The notes below the pieces were generated by a model. It worked only from the letters and a program-made list of their open reading frames with translations. It was not told where the DNA came from and did no database searches. 42,150 nucleotides of DNA from an uncultured delta proteobacterium (lineage in GTDB: Bacteria > Myxococcota > Myxococcia > Myxococcales > 40CM-4-68-19), in NCBI GenBank assembly GCA_903911145.1, contig CAIWCD010000008.1, positions 1-42,150 on the forward strand, written 5' to 3'. Below are positions 11,575 to 18,947 of this stretch, piece by piece (positions within the stretch are counted from its first letter, which is position 1; each line of letters opens with the position of its first letter). The translations under genes and the position numbers were made by a program.

Positions 11575-12347
11575 GCGACCGACTTGCCTTCAGCCGTGCG
11601 CGGCTCGACGCGAAGCTGCGCCGAGAAGAGCCCGTAGCGCAGAATGCAATAGACGGCGCGGAAGGCGTCTTTGAGGCGGATCTTCTTGCCCTCGGCGATC
11701 GAGCGCGGCTTGTACGAGATCGGCCGCTCGGCGAGGCGCAGACCGAACCGCTTGCGATAGTGACCGAGCAGCGCTGTCACCTCCGGCTCGAAGCCGAACC
11801 GCTCCTCGCGAAGCGGAAGCGCTCGCAGGACCTCGGCGCGGAAGAGTTTGTAGCAGGTCTCCATGTCAGTCACGCGCAGGCCCGTGGCGACATTCGACGC
11901 GAACGTCAGCATCCGATTCGCGAGCGTGTGCAGCAGCGGAAAACCCTTGTGCCCGAGGAGAAACCGGCTCCCGAAGACGACCTCCGCTTCACCGCGTTCG
12001 ATCGGCTCGAGCAGGCTCGGAAGCTCTGCCGGGTCGTATTCGAAGTCGGCGTCCTGAACGACGACGACCTCTCCGCGCGCCTCCGCAAAACCGCGATGCA
12101 GCGCCGCGCCCTTGCCGCGATTCTGCTCCTGCCGATAGCAGCGGATGGTCGTGCGCCCGGTCGGATCCGCGCTCGTCACCAGCGAAGGATCCGCGCTCAC
12201 TTTCGCGAGCACCTCCTGCGTGCCGTCGCGCGAGGAGTCGTCGACGACGATCAGCTCCTTCTCGAGGGGAACCCGCGCCACGCGCCGCAACACCTCAAGC
12301 ACATGCTGCTCTTCATTGTAGACGGGGATGATGATGCTGACCTTCAC
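11571..12347 (-). CDS. Family 2 glycosyltransferase (dolichyl-phosphate-mannose synthase-like)
   Basis: A 258-residue soluble GT-A enzyme. MKVSIIIPVYNEEQHVLEVL is the nucleotide-binding start, ELIVVDDSSRDGT is the first acidic motif, and VVVQDADFEYDP carries the DxD-type metal site. RGKGAALHRGF and SRFLLGHKGFPLLHTLANRML follow. It lacks C-terminal membrane helices, which fits a DPM1-like enzyme that charges polyprenyl phosphate with a sugar, the donor type used by GT-C proteins such as the one at 7049-8380. That link is inference. Overlaps the convergent O-antigen ligase-like gene by four bases. Confidence 0.85.
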   Translation of the reverse strand: MKVSIIIPVYNEEQHVLEVLRRVARVPLEKELIVVDDSSRDGTQEVLAKVSADPSLVTSADPTGRTTIRCYRQEQNRGKGAALHRGFAEARGEVVVVQDADFEYDPAELPSLLEPIERGEAEVVFGSRFLLGHKGFPLLHTLANRMLTFASNVATGLRVTDMETCYKLFRAEVLRALPLREERFGFEPEVTALLGHYRKRFGLRLAERPISYKPRSIAEGKKIRLKDAFRAVYCILRYGLFSAQLRVEPRTAEGKSVA

Positions 12348-12415
12348 GCGTGCGCTCCACTCCCCAAAAACGGCGCGCGCACCCTGCTGCTGCGGGGCTT
12401 TGAAGTCAAGCGCAC

Positions 12416-12444
12416 TTGACGTGGCGCGAATCCTCCGCTAGTGA
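12416..12444 (+). promoter_or_regulatory. Candidate rpmE promoter
   Basis: TTGACG (12416-12421), a 17-base spacer and TAGTGA (12439-12444), about 75 bases before the rpmE start. Good -35, weak -10. This 170-base gap between the divergent GT2 and rpmE genes must hold both promoters. Confidence 0.35.
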
Positions 12445-12518
12445 CCCGGCCCCATTTCGTCGGCCAGGACCCCGCCCACAACCGGGCGAGCAAGCGGCCC
12501 ACACAAGAGGCAACCACG

Positions 12519-12827
12519 ATGCGCTCGGATATCCACCCCGCCTACAACATCTCCAAGATCTCCTGCGCCTGCGGAAACAGCTGGGAGACCCGCTCGACCG
12601 CGACGGAGCTGCACCTCGACGTCTGCTCGAGCTGCCACCCGTTCTTCACCGGCAAGCAGAAGCTGATGGACACGGCCGGCCGCATCGATCGCTTCAACAA
12701 GAAGTACGCTGGCGCTGCAGCGAAGAAGGCCGAAGCGGCCGCCGTGGAGACGAAGCCTGCCGAGGAGAAGGCGGCGAAGGCGCCCAAGGCCAAGAAGGAG
12801 AAGGCCGAGAAGAAGTCGGAGGCTTAG
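12519..12827 (+). CDS. rpmE: Ribosomal protein bL31, zinc-binding (C+) type
   Basis: A 102-residue L31 with an unusual tail. The conserved core [20 protein letters not shown] ... [30 protein letters not shown] spans ~1-70. The zinc ligands C16, C18, C36 and C39 are all present, so this is the zinc-storing C+ form rather than the C- paralogue used under zinc limitation. AAGAGG lies eight bases before the ATG, and the longer in-frame upstream extension is rejected. Residues ~71-102 are an Ala/Lys/Glu-rich extension not found in E. coli L31, probably flexible and RNA-contacting. A strong terminator follows. Confidence 0.96.
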   Translation: MRSDIHPAYNISKISCACGNSWETRSTATELHLDVCSSCHPFFTGKQKLMDTAGRIDRFNKKYAGAAAKKAEAAAVETKPAEEKAAKAPKAKKEKAEKKSEA

Positions 12828-12859
12828 GCCTCACGCAGTCCACACTATCGAGCAGCTAC

Positions 12860-12905
12860 CGGAGCGCGGCCCGAGCATTACTGCTCGCCGCGCTCCGTTC
12901 ATTTT
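12860..12905 (+). terminator. Intrinsic terminator of rpmE
   Basis: CGGAGCGCGG pairs with CCGCGCTCCG, and inside it CGAGCA pairs with TGCTCG around a TTAC loop. TTCATTTTC follows. A strong Rho-independent terminator between rpmE and the convergent Crp-type gene. Confidence 0.9.
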
Positions 12906-12950
12906 CTGCGTCCCCGCACGCAATGCGCACGGCGCGGGGAACTTCCGCGA

Positions 12951-13649
12951 CTACGCCGACAACTCGGTGCGGCTGCCGTATGCGAGGAGCCCGTCGAGAT
13001 CCTTGAGCACGAGCATGCGCCCACGCGATTCGAGCAGCCCGTCGCGCTTCATCTCATTGACCAGCGTGCTGACGAACGAGCGCGACGCGCCGACGAGATC
13101 CGCCAGGTCCTGCTGTGTGATCCCGTGCAGCCGCCGCTCCGATCCCTCGTGCTCGCCCACCTGGTTCCAGAGAACGACCAGCGTCTCCGCGAGCAGCGCC
13201 GGAACATCCTTGCGCGTGAGAGCCTGCACGCGTCGCCCCAGCGTGCGCACCCGCGCCTCGAGCGTGCGGATGACATCGATTGCCAGCGCTGGCCGTCCCT
13301 CGATCAGCGTGCGGAAATCGCGCGCCTCGATCGTCCAGACATCGCACTTTCCCACCGCGATGGCCGTCTCGTCCGCGAGCGCCCCGTCCGCACGCAGCGC
13401 GGCTCCGAAGAACTCTCCCGGCCGAAGCAACGCATGAAGTTGACCTCGGCGCGCATCCCCATCAACGAGCCGCACGCGCCCTTCGCGGAGCAGATAGAAC
13501 TTTTCGAGTGCGTCGCCCTGGCGATAGATGCTCTGCCCCGTCGCGAACGTCTCGACGCGAAAGTAACCGCGAAAATCGATCACATCGGAGATGGGAAGGC
13601 TCGGCGCGGAGGCAGGATTGCGAGCAACGGATTGGAGCTGGGTACGCAT
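12951..13649 (-). CDS. Crp/Fnr-family transcriptional regulator
   Basis: A 232-residue regulator. The cyclic-nucleotide-binding-like barrel (~25-140) shows YRQGDALEKFYLLREGRVRLVD and LLRPGEFFGAALRADG. The C-terminal winged helix (~170-225) has ITQQDLADLVGASRSFVSTLVNEMKRDGLLESRGRMLVL, the Crp recognition helix. It lacks the Fnr-type N-terminal Cys cluster. The usual R-x-A-S-T phosphate-binding signature of cAMP receptors is not obvious, so the ligand may differ. GGAGG five bases before the ATG is a strong ribosome-binding site. Two nearly identical palindromes and a candidate promoter lie upstream. The target genes are not evident from its neighbours. Confidence 0.92.
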   Translation of the reverse strand: MRTQLQSVARNPASAPSLPISDVIDFRGYFRVETFATGQSIYRQGDALEKFYLLREGRVRLVDGDARRGQLHALLRPGEFFGAALRADGALADETAIAVGKCDVWTIEARDFRTLIEGRPALAIDVIRTLEARVRTLGRRVQALTRKDVPALLAETLVVLWNQVGEHEGSERRLHGITQQDLADLVGASRSFVSTLVNEMKRDGLLESRGRMLVLKDLDGLLAYGSRTELSA

Positions 13650-13763
13650 GACGTCCTCCAGGAGGTGCCTTCTGGAAAGCGACGGACGTGCCAGCAGGCA
13701 CAGCGCGCGGAAGGGCCGTGGCGCCCTGCTGCGTCTGGTTCAGGAAGCAGTTGGGCAGGAGCG

Positions 13764-13825
13764 TTGAACGAAACATTCAATGACGAAGTCGTCGATCAAT
13801 CAAACGACCTGAACGAAACGTTCAA
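13764..13825 (-). promoter_or_regulatory. Twin operators bracketing a candidate promoter of the Crp-type gene
   Basis: Two 17-base near-palindromes, TTGAACGAAACATTCAA (13764-13780) and CTGAACGAAACGTTCAA (13809-13825), are 45 bases apart centre to centre, and 15 of 17 bases match. Between and overlapping them on the minus strand is TTGATT (-35, 13803-13798), a 17-base spacer and TTGAAT (-10, 13780-13775). One site covers the -10 and the other lies just upstream of the -35, overlapping the ntrC-type stop codon. The TGAACG-AAA-CGTTCA core resembles the palindromes of TetR-type repressors in general, but no specific family is claimed. Confidence 0.6.
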
Positions 13826-15237
13826 TCCTCGATCCCGTATTTCCGGAGTTTCCGCTCGAGCGTCGGGCGAGAGATCCCGAGAATCTTGCAAGTGCGGCCC
13901 TTGTGTTGACCGGCGAGCAGATAAACGCGGGCAATGTGGCCCCGCTCGAGATCGTCGAGGGAGAGGGCGCCCTCAAGCGACGTGAGCTCCCCACCACCTG
14001 CTGTGCCGCGAGCAGGACGCGTGTCCCGGACAGGCGACATCTCGGCGGGCAGAGGCTCGTGTGGCTCGACCGCTTCGCGCAGATGCTCCTCGAGGAGAAT
14101 ATCGCCGTCGCTCAGCACCGCGGCACGCGTGAGCACGTTCTCGAGTTCACGCACGTTGCCTGGCCAGGGGCGATCCTGAAGCAGTTGCAGCGACTGGCGC
14201 GGCACTCGCCGCAGCCGCTTGTGGAGCCGCTGGTTGATGCGCGAGAGAAGGTGCTCGACGAGCTGCGGGATGTCCTCCCGTCGCTCGCGAAGCGAGGGAA
14301 CACGCAGGGTCACCACCTTGAGCCGCTGGTAGAGGTCGGCGCGGAAGAGGCCCGCGTTGACATCAGCAGCGAGGTCGCGGTGGGTCGCGGCCAGCACGCG
14401 CGCGCGCACGGGAATCGAACGAGTCCCGCCGACACGCTCGAACTCCCGCTCCTGCAGGACGCGCAGCAACTTGCTCTGCAGCGAGAGCGACAACTCGCCG
14501 ATCTCGTCGAGGAAGACCGTTCCGTCCTGCGCGAGTTCGAAGCGGCCCGCCTTGCTCTGCACGGCCCCCGTGAACGCGCCCTTCTCGTGGCCGAACAGCT
14601 CCGTCTCCAGCAGCGTTTCCACGAGCGCCGAGCAGTTGACGGCGACGAACGGCTTCGTCTCGCCCGGGGCCTGCCCATAGCTGTGCAATATGCGCGCGAT
14701 CATCTCCTTGCCCGTGCCGCTCTCGCCTTGAATCAGCACGGCTGCGCGGCTGGCGGCGACCTTGCCGAGCTCTTTGAAGAGGCGCTGCATAGGTCGCGAC
14801 GCGCCGACGAGATTTGCAAGCGAATCGCTGGTACCGACGGGGAGCGAATCGGGCGCGCGGGAGAGCCGACGCTGTTCGAGCGCGCGGGCAAGCGCCTGGT
14901 CGAACGCCTCAATGTCGATCGGCTTGTGCAGATAGTCGAACGCGCCCGCCTTCATCGCGAGGATGGTCGTCGCCATGTCGTGGTGCGCGGTGATCATCAG
15001 CACCGGCGATTCCGAAGCGCTCTCACGCAGCGCGGGAATGAGGTCGATCCCAGAGCCGTCGGGGAGTCGCATGTCGAGCACGATGGCGGAGGGCTGTGCC
15101 TTCGCCGCGAGCCGCGCGCCGTCCTCGGCAGACGAAGCCGCGAGCACGGAGTAGCCGCGCTCCTCGAGGTGCATGGTGAGCAGCTCGCGGATCGAGCGGT
15201 CGTCGTCGACGATGAGAATCGGCTCCACGGCGCGCAC
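13822..15237 (-). CDS. NtrC-family sigma-54-dependent response regulator
   Basis: About 471 residues. A receiver domain (~1-125) with the acidic pocket ILIVDDD and the phospho-acceptor Asp in [10 protein letters not shown]. The AAA+ domain (~145-385) has Walker A GESGTGKE, the sigma-54-contact loop [10 protein letters not shown], Walker [12 protein letters not shown] and the arginine-finger region RADLYQRL. The Fis-type helix-turn-helix at the end is [25 protein letters not shown]. Phosphorylation by a sensor kinase would switch on sigma-54 promoters; no kinase gene is adjacent, so it is an orphan here. The start is taken at GTG 15237 ([13 protein letters not shown]); GTG 15228 is also possible. 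Confidence 0.95.
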   Translation of the reverse strand: MRAVEPILIVDDDRSIRELLTMHLEERGYSVLAASSAEDGARLAAKAQPSAIVLDMRLPDGSGIDLIPALRESASESPVLMITAHHDMATTILAMKAGAFDYLHKPIDIEAFDQALARALEQRRLSRAPDSLPVGTSDSLANLVGASRPMQRLFKELGKVAASRAAVLIQGESGTGKEMIARILHSYGQAPGETKPFVAVNCSALVETLLETELFGHEKGAFTGAVQSKAGRFELAQDGTVFLDEIGELSLSLQSKLLRVLQEREFERVGGTRSIPVRARVLAATHRDLAADVNAGLFRADLYQRLKVVTLRVPSLRERREDIPQLVEHLLSRINQRLHKRLRRVPRQSLQLLQDRPWPGNVRELENVLTRAAVLSDGDILLEEHLREAVEPHEPLPAEMSPVRDTRPARGTAGGGELTSLEGALSLDDLERGHIARVYLLAGQHKGRTCKILGISRPTLERKLRKYGIED

Positions 15238-15364
15238 TCTAGCAGGCGGCCCGACCCGACTGGGTTGCGACGCGCTCCACAGGCCGGAAGGGCGAGATAA
15301 CCGATGCCTGTGGATCGGCACCAGATGCGCCCTGCAGTTTCGCGGGCATGGCTGGGGGCGAGGC

Positions 15365-15395
15365 TGTGGATAACCTGTGCCTCAACAGGTATAAT
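15365..15395 (+). promoter_or_regulatory. Promoter with DnaA box and palindrome, upstream of the DnaC-like operon
   Basis: TGTGGATAA (15365-15373) is an exact DnaA box in reverse. TGGATA (15367-15372) can serve as -35 and the perfect TATAAT (15390-15395) as -10, with 17 bases between. The spacer is a palindrome, ACCTGT-GCCTCA-ACAGGT (15373-15390), ending on the first base of the -10. A second, 7-of-9 DnaA-like site (TGTGGATCG) lies at 15309-15317. The layout suggests the operon is controlled by DnaA and/or another repressor. The sites are observed; the regulation is inferred. Confidence 0.6.
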
Positions 15396-15513
15396 TTATC
15401 ATGTATTGACGGCTGCTTAGACGCGAGTAGAACCCGCTTCCCCTCGCCGCGAAAGCCAGCGGGAGACAGCCTGATGTCGGAGGCTGGGCGTAGGGGTTGG
15501 AGTGGGAAGATCC

Positions 15514-16128
15514 ATGGACGCGCGAGCCTACATTGAAGCCATCGCCGCGGAGCTCTCCCGCGTGCGCGGTGCGGGGCTCTTCCTCTCGGCGAGCGACGCA
15601 AAGCTCGCCCTCGGCTGGCACGCGGCCGCTGTTCCACTCACGACCGTGCTCGAGGCCGTTCGCGATGGCAAGCGGCTCAAGGCGCGCAAGAGCGCACGCG
15701 GCGCGGGCGAGCCAGCGATCTCCCTCTCTGCGATCGCCCCCACCATCGAGGCGCGTTCGTCGAGCAAGCGCGGCAAAGCCGTGCGGGTGGTCACCGGGCG
15801 CGACAGCCTCCGCGATGAACTTCTCGCGGCCGCCGCGGTCTCAGGCCTGCGCGCACGGGCCGCCTGGATCGCGCTGGCGAACGACGCCGAGACGCTGCTC
15901 GCGACATCAGCAGACGCGTACTGGACGCGGACGATCGCGGCGCTGCGCGCTGCGCTTCCCGAGCTCTCGCGCGCCGAGAGGCAGACGCTGGTGAAGGCGC
16001 TTCGTGAGCGCATGCCGCGCCGGCCGGGCTCGATGACCCACCGGCGCTTTCGCCGCGCGCAGGCGCTCCATCTGCTGAAGACCGCGAGCAGCCTCTTTTC
16101 GCTTCCCCCTGCCCCATTTCTCCTCTAG
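15514..16128 (+). CDS. Unknown protein, first gene of the helicase-loader operon
   Basis: A 204-residue soluble, mostly helical protein. The N-terminus (MDARAYIEAIAAELSRVRGAGLFLSASDAKLALGWHAAAVPLTTVLEAV) has the pattern LS..D..L...W...(V/I)PL..VL, which I recall from small uncharacterised proteins upstream of DnaC-like genes in Deltaproteobacteria (memory, not a search). The rest is Arg/Ala-rich, with a basic region (RMPRRPGSMTHRRFRRAQ) that could bind nucleic acid. The ATG at 15514 is chosen over an in-frame GTG at 15502. The DnaC-like gene follows after 25 bases. A replication-related role is suggested only by context. Confidence 0.7.
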   Translation: MDARAYIEAIAAELSRVRGAGLFLSASDAKLALGWHAAAVPLTTVLEAVRDGKRLKARKSARGAGEPAISLSAIAPTIEARSSSKRGKAVRVVTGRDSLRDELLAAAAVSGLRARAAWIALANDAETLLATSADAYWTRTIAALRAALPELSRAERQTLVKALRERMPRRPGSMTHRRFRRAQALHLLKTASSLFSLPPAPFLL

Positions 16129-16153
16129 CGCCGTGCCTGAAGGTCGCCCTGCA

Positions 16154-17092
16154 ATGACCGAATCCGCTGCTGCCGCACCTGATCGCGCTCGCTGCTCCCG
16201 CTGCGCTGGAGAGGGAGCACTCCTGCTCGTGAAGGCGGGAAAAGTTGTCGCCGAGGCGTGCGAATGCACCCGCACCTGCCCTCGCTGCGAAGGCACCGGG
16301 CGGCTCTACGAGACCGATGTGCGCGGCTACAGCGTGCTGCGCGGATGCACCTGCGGAGCGGACCCGCGGAGGCTCGCCATGCTCGCCGGCCTCAAGCTTC
16401 CGACCCACTTCATCGACAAGACGCTCTCGAACTATCGACCGCGCAATCCACAGCAGATGAAGGCGCTCGGGCGCGCGGGGCGATTCGTGGATGAGCTCGT
16501 GCCGCAGACAGCAGGGACGCGAGCGCTCTGTTTCGTCGGGCCGCCAGGCACAGGCAAGACGCATCTGCTCGCGGCGATCCTGCGGCAGCTCGCTCTCGAG
16601 AAAGGCGTGCGCGGGCGCTACGCGGAATTCTTCCTGCTACTCAGCGACATCAAGGACGGCTACTCGAACGGCACGTCCGCGCGCGACTGGCTGGAGCCGC
16701 TGCGCGAAGTCGAAGTGCTCGCCATCGACGAGGTCGGCAAAGGAGGCAAGAACCGCGAGTGGGAGCAGGGAGTGATCGATGAGATCATTTCAGTTCGCTA
16801 CAACGCGGGCAGACCGACGCTGCTCGCGACCAACTATCCGCGGCCCGGCGCGACCTGGAAGTTTGGCGCCGAGGGAGAAGTCGGAGAGACGCTCGAGCAG
16901 CGCGTCGGACCGCGCGTCTATTCGCGGCTGCATGAGCATTGCGACTTCATCGAGGTGCTCGGCAGCGACTTCCGTCGTGAACAGCATGAGGAGCGCGAGC
17001 GCGCACCCGGCGCGGTGCAGGGACGTCGCGGGATTCCGGGAGTTGGAGACGCGCTGCCGCTGAAGTCGCGCACGGACCGGAGCGGTCGGTAG
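16154..17092 (+). CDS. DnaC/DnaI-like AAA+ ATPase with N-terminal zinc-finger region
   Basis: A 312-residue protein. The first ~70 residues carry eight cysteines in pairs (C14, C17, C36, C38, C42, C45, C65, C67), like a DnaJ-type or double zinc ribbon. An AAA+ domain follows with Walker A GPPGTGKT (~129-136), Walker B VLAIDEVGKGG (~188-198), sensor-1 ATNYP and an arginine-finger region RVGPRVYSRLHEHC. The AAA+ part matches DnaC/DnaI/IstB-type helicase loaders, which place the replicative helicase on DNA. No transposase is nearby, so an IstB role is unlikely. GAAGG precedes the ATG by ten bases; a GTG at 16133 is less likely. The gene overlaps the following DciA frame by a base at most. The C-terminal ~40 residues are Arg/Glu-rich. 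Confidence 0.87.
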   Translation: MTESAAAAPDRARCSRCAGEGALLLVKAGKVVAEACECTRTCPRCEGTGRLYETDVRGYSVLRGCTCGADPRRLAMLAGLKLPTHFIDKTLSNYRPRNPQQMKALGRAGRFVDELVPQTAGTRALCFVGPPGTGKTHLLAAILRQLALEKGVRGRYAEFFLLLSDIKDGYSNGTSARDWLEPLREVEVLAIDEVGKGGKNREWEQGVIDEIISVRYNAGRPTLLATNYPRPGATWKFGAEGEVGETLEQRVGPRVYSRLHEHCDFIEVLGSDFRREQHEERERAPGAVQGRRGIPGVGDALPLKSRTDRSGR

Positions 17093-17094
17093 TG

Positions 17095-17592
17095 ATGAAC
17101 AAGAACATGCACGGACTGCGCAGCCTGCTTGAGTTGGCGATGCACCAGGCGGGGCTCTCCTCGTCGCTCGCGCGGCGATTGCCAAAGCAGGTCTGGGAGG
17201 CAGCGGTGGGGCGCGAGATCGCGACGCGTGCGCAGCCGACGCATCTCACTGCGGGCGTGCTGCACGTACTCGTCGAGGATCACCGATGGAGAGACCAGCT
17301 CGACGCGATGCGCATGGAGCTGATCTCACGGGTCAATGCACGGCTGGGCAAAGCGCTCGTTCGCGAACTGCATTTTGGTCTCGCACACGCGGGGGCCTTG
17401 CCGGCACGAAGGCCGCTGGGGCGCGCCATCGGCGCAGCGGACAACTGTGCGCTGGAGCAGGCTGGGCGCGGCCGAGAGCATGATCTCCCGGAACATCTTC
17501 GCGGAGGCGCAAAGCTCGGCGGCGAACTCGGCGAAGCCTTTCTTCGCGCTGGGCGAGCGGCCCAGCGAAGCCGCGAAGAGGCGCGACAGTGA
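17095..17592 (+). CDS. DciA/DUF721-family protein
   Basis: A 165-residue protein. Residues ~10-90 match DUF721: LARRLPKQVWEAAVGREIATRAQPTHLTAGVLHVLVEDHRWRDQLDAMRMELISRVNARLG, with the W...VG..I, G.L.V.V and W...L..M...LI...N blocks. In most bacteria lacking DnaC/DnaI, DciA assists the replicative helicase DnaB. The C-terminal ~75 residues are Gly/Ala/Arg-rich and look unstructured. It begins two bases after the DnaC-like stop, and its own stop overlaps the next gene by four bases (GTGA), so the unit is tightly coupled. Having DciA next to a DnaC-like ATPase is unusual (see findings). Confidence 0.82.
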   Translation: MNKNMHGLRSLLELAMHQAGLSSSLARRLPKQVWEAAVGREIATRAQPTHLTAGVLHVLVEDHRWRDQLDAMRMELISRVNARLGKALVRELHFGLAHAGALPARRPLGRAIGAADNCALEQAGRGREHDLPEHLRGGAKLGGELGEAFLRAGRAAQRSREEARQ

Positions 17593-18911
17593 GCGCGCAG
17601 CGGCGTGCGAATCCGCGCGAACATCACTCGAAGGCAGCGGCGACGAGCGATCTCGCCAGGCCCTCGCGCGAGGCGTGGGCAGCGCTGGGGCCCTACGCGC
17701 GCACGCGCCTCACCGTGCACGCGCTGGGAAAATCGCTCGCGCTCGATGTCCCCGGCGACGTCTTCTCCACGCAGCGGATCGACGAGGGCACGCAGCTGCT
17801 GCTCTCGCATCTTCCCGCCGCCGAGCCCACTCGCCTGCTCGATCTCGGCTGCGGCTACGGTGCTCTCGGACTGCCGGTCGCGGCCCGTTTCCCCTCGTGC
17901 CGCGCGCTGCTCGTCGATCGCGATCTGCTCGCGGTGGCGGCCTCCGCGCACAACGCGCGCGCGCTCGGTCTGGTCAATGTTGAGGCTCGGCCCTCTCTCG
18001 GATTTCGCGATCTGCCCGACGCGAACGAGCGATTCGACTGGCTGCTCTGCAACGTCCCGGCGCGCATCGGCGCGACCGCGATCGGCCACTTTCTCCTCGA
18101 GGGGCGAGCCCTCCTGTCGCCCGGCGGGGAAGTTCGCGTGGTGGTGATTCGCGATCTCGTACCGGTCGTCCGCGCAGCGGCAGTGGCGCGCGGATTCGCC
18201 GATGAGGTGCGCGAAATCGTCCACGGTCCGCGCCACTCGGTCTTTGCGCTTGAGGCAAGCAAGAGCGCAGCGGCAGACCGCGCACCAACGCTCTCGGCCG
18301 CGCCAGGAGCCGACGGGATCGATTCGATCTACGCACGCGATGAAAGCCCGCTGCCGATCCCGCACGGTTCGCACGCCCCATCGATCTCGCTCGTCCGGCC
18401 GCACGATGCCTCCGAAGATCCGCGCCACGCCGAGGCGCTCGCGTTCTTCTTTTCTGCGTTCCCGCGCACCGCCCCCGCTCGCGTGCTCGCGTTTCGCTGT
18501 GGATTCGGCGGCGCAGCGCTCGCGAGTCTCGCGCTCTGGCCAGGGGCACACGTCGTTGCGCAAGAGCGCGATCTTCTCGACGCGACGTTCCTCGTGCGCA
18601 ATGCGCGCGCGCTGTCGATGCACCAGCGACTCGACGCGCGCACGACTCTCTTTCCTGGCGAGGCCGCGGCGAAGCAGGTGTTCGATCTGGTGGTCGGTGA
18701 GCTCTCATCGTCGGCGGGAGACCTCGTCGCGGCGCGCGAGCTCAAGGAGGCCCGCGCGATGCTCGCTCCGCGAGGGCAGGCATTTGTGCTCGCGCCGCAG
18801 AAGATGAACGAAGCGATCGCGCGTGCGAATGCAGGATTCTCGCTCCTGCTCGAGCGCGGAGGCTTCGCGATCTGGCGCGCAGGGGCTTCGGCCGCTTCGG
18901 CGCGAACGTGA
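17589..18911 (+). CDS. Tandem-domain SAM methyltransferase, RsmC-like
   Basis: A 440-residue protein with two methyltransferase-like halves. The first (~40-235) has FSTQRIDEGTQLLL, the SAM-binding LLDLGCGYGALGL (~83-95) and an acidic LLVDRD after strand 2, the order seen in RsmC/RlmG guanine-N2 methyltransferases. Motif IV reads CNVPARIG (~154-161) instead of the canonical N-P-P-[FYH]. The second half (~275-435) keeps the fold pattern but has FRCGFGG and no N-P-P-like motif, so it is probably non-catalytic. RsmC also has a dead and a live half, but there the C-terminal one is active. Whether the first half is active with NVPA is uncertain. Last-strand residues FAIWRAGAS end the gene. Confidence 0.78.
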   Translation: MSAQRRANPREHHSKAAATSDLARPSREAWAALGPYARTRLTVHALGKSLALDVPGDVFSTQRIDEGTQLLLSHLPAAEPTRLLDLGCGYGALGLPVAARFPSCRALLVDRDLLAVAASAHNARALGLVNVEARPSLGFRDLPDANERFDWLLCNVPARIGATAIGHFLLEGRALLSPGGEVRVVVIRDLVPVVRAAAVARGFADEVREIVHGPRHSVFALEASKSAAADRAPTLSAAPGADGIDSIYARDESPLPIPHGSHAPSISLVRPHDASEDPRHAEALAFFFSAFPRTAPARVLAFRCGFGGAALASLALWPGAHVVAQERDLLDATFLVRNARALSMHQRLDARTTLFPGEAAAKQVFDLVVGELSSSAGDLVAARELKEARAMLAPRGQAFVLAPQKMNEAIARANAGFSLLLERGGFAIWRAGASAASART

Positions 18912-18947
18912 ACGCGCGACGAGCTCGGCCCTGTTAGAAGCTGGCGC

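Noticed and set aside
15373-15390. LexA/SOS box.
   Set aside because: CTGT and ACAG are separated by 6 bases, whereas the known LexA box needs 8.
15240-15510. Replication origin (oriC).
   Set aside because: Only one perfect and one weak DnaA box are seen, with no dnaA/dnaN nearby and no clear AT-rich unwinding cluster; more likely promoter control.
16154-17092. IstB transposition helper.
   Set aside because: No IstA transposase, no terminal inverted repeats, and an extra Cys-rich N-terminus not typical of IstB.
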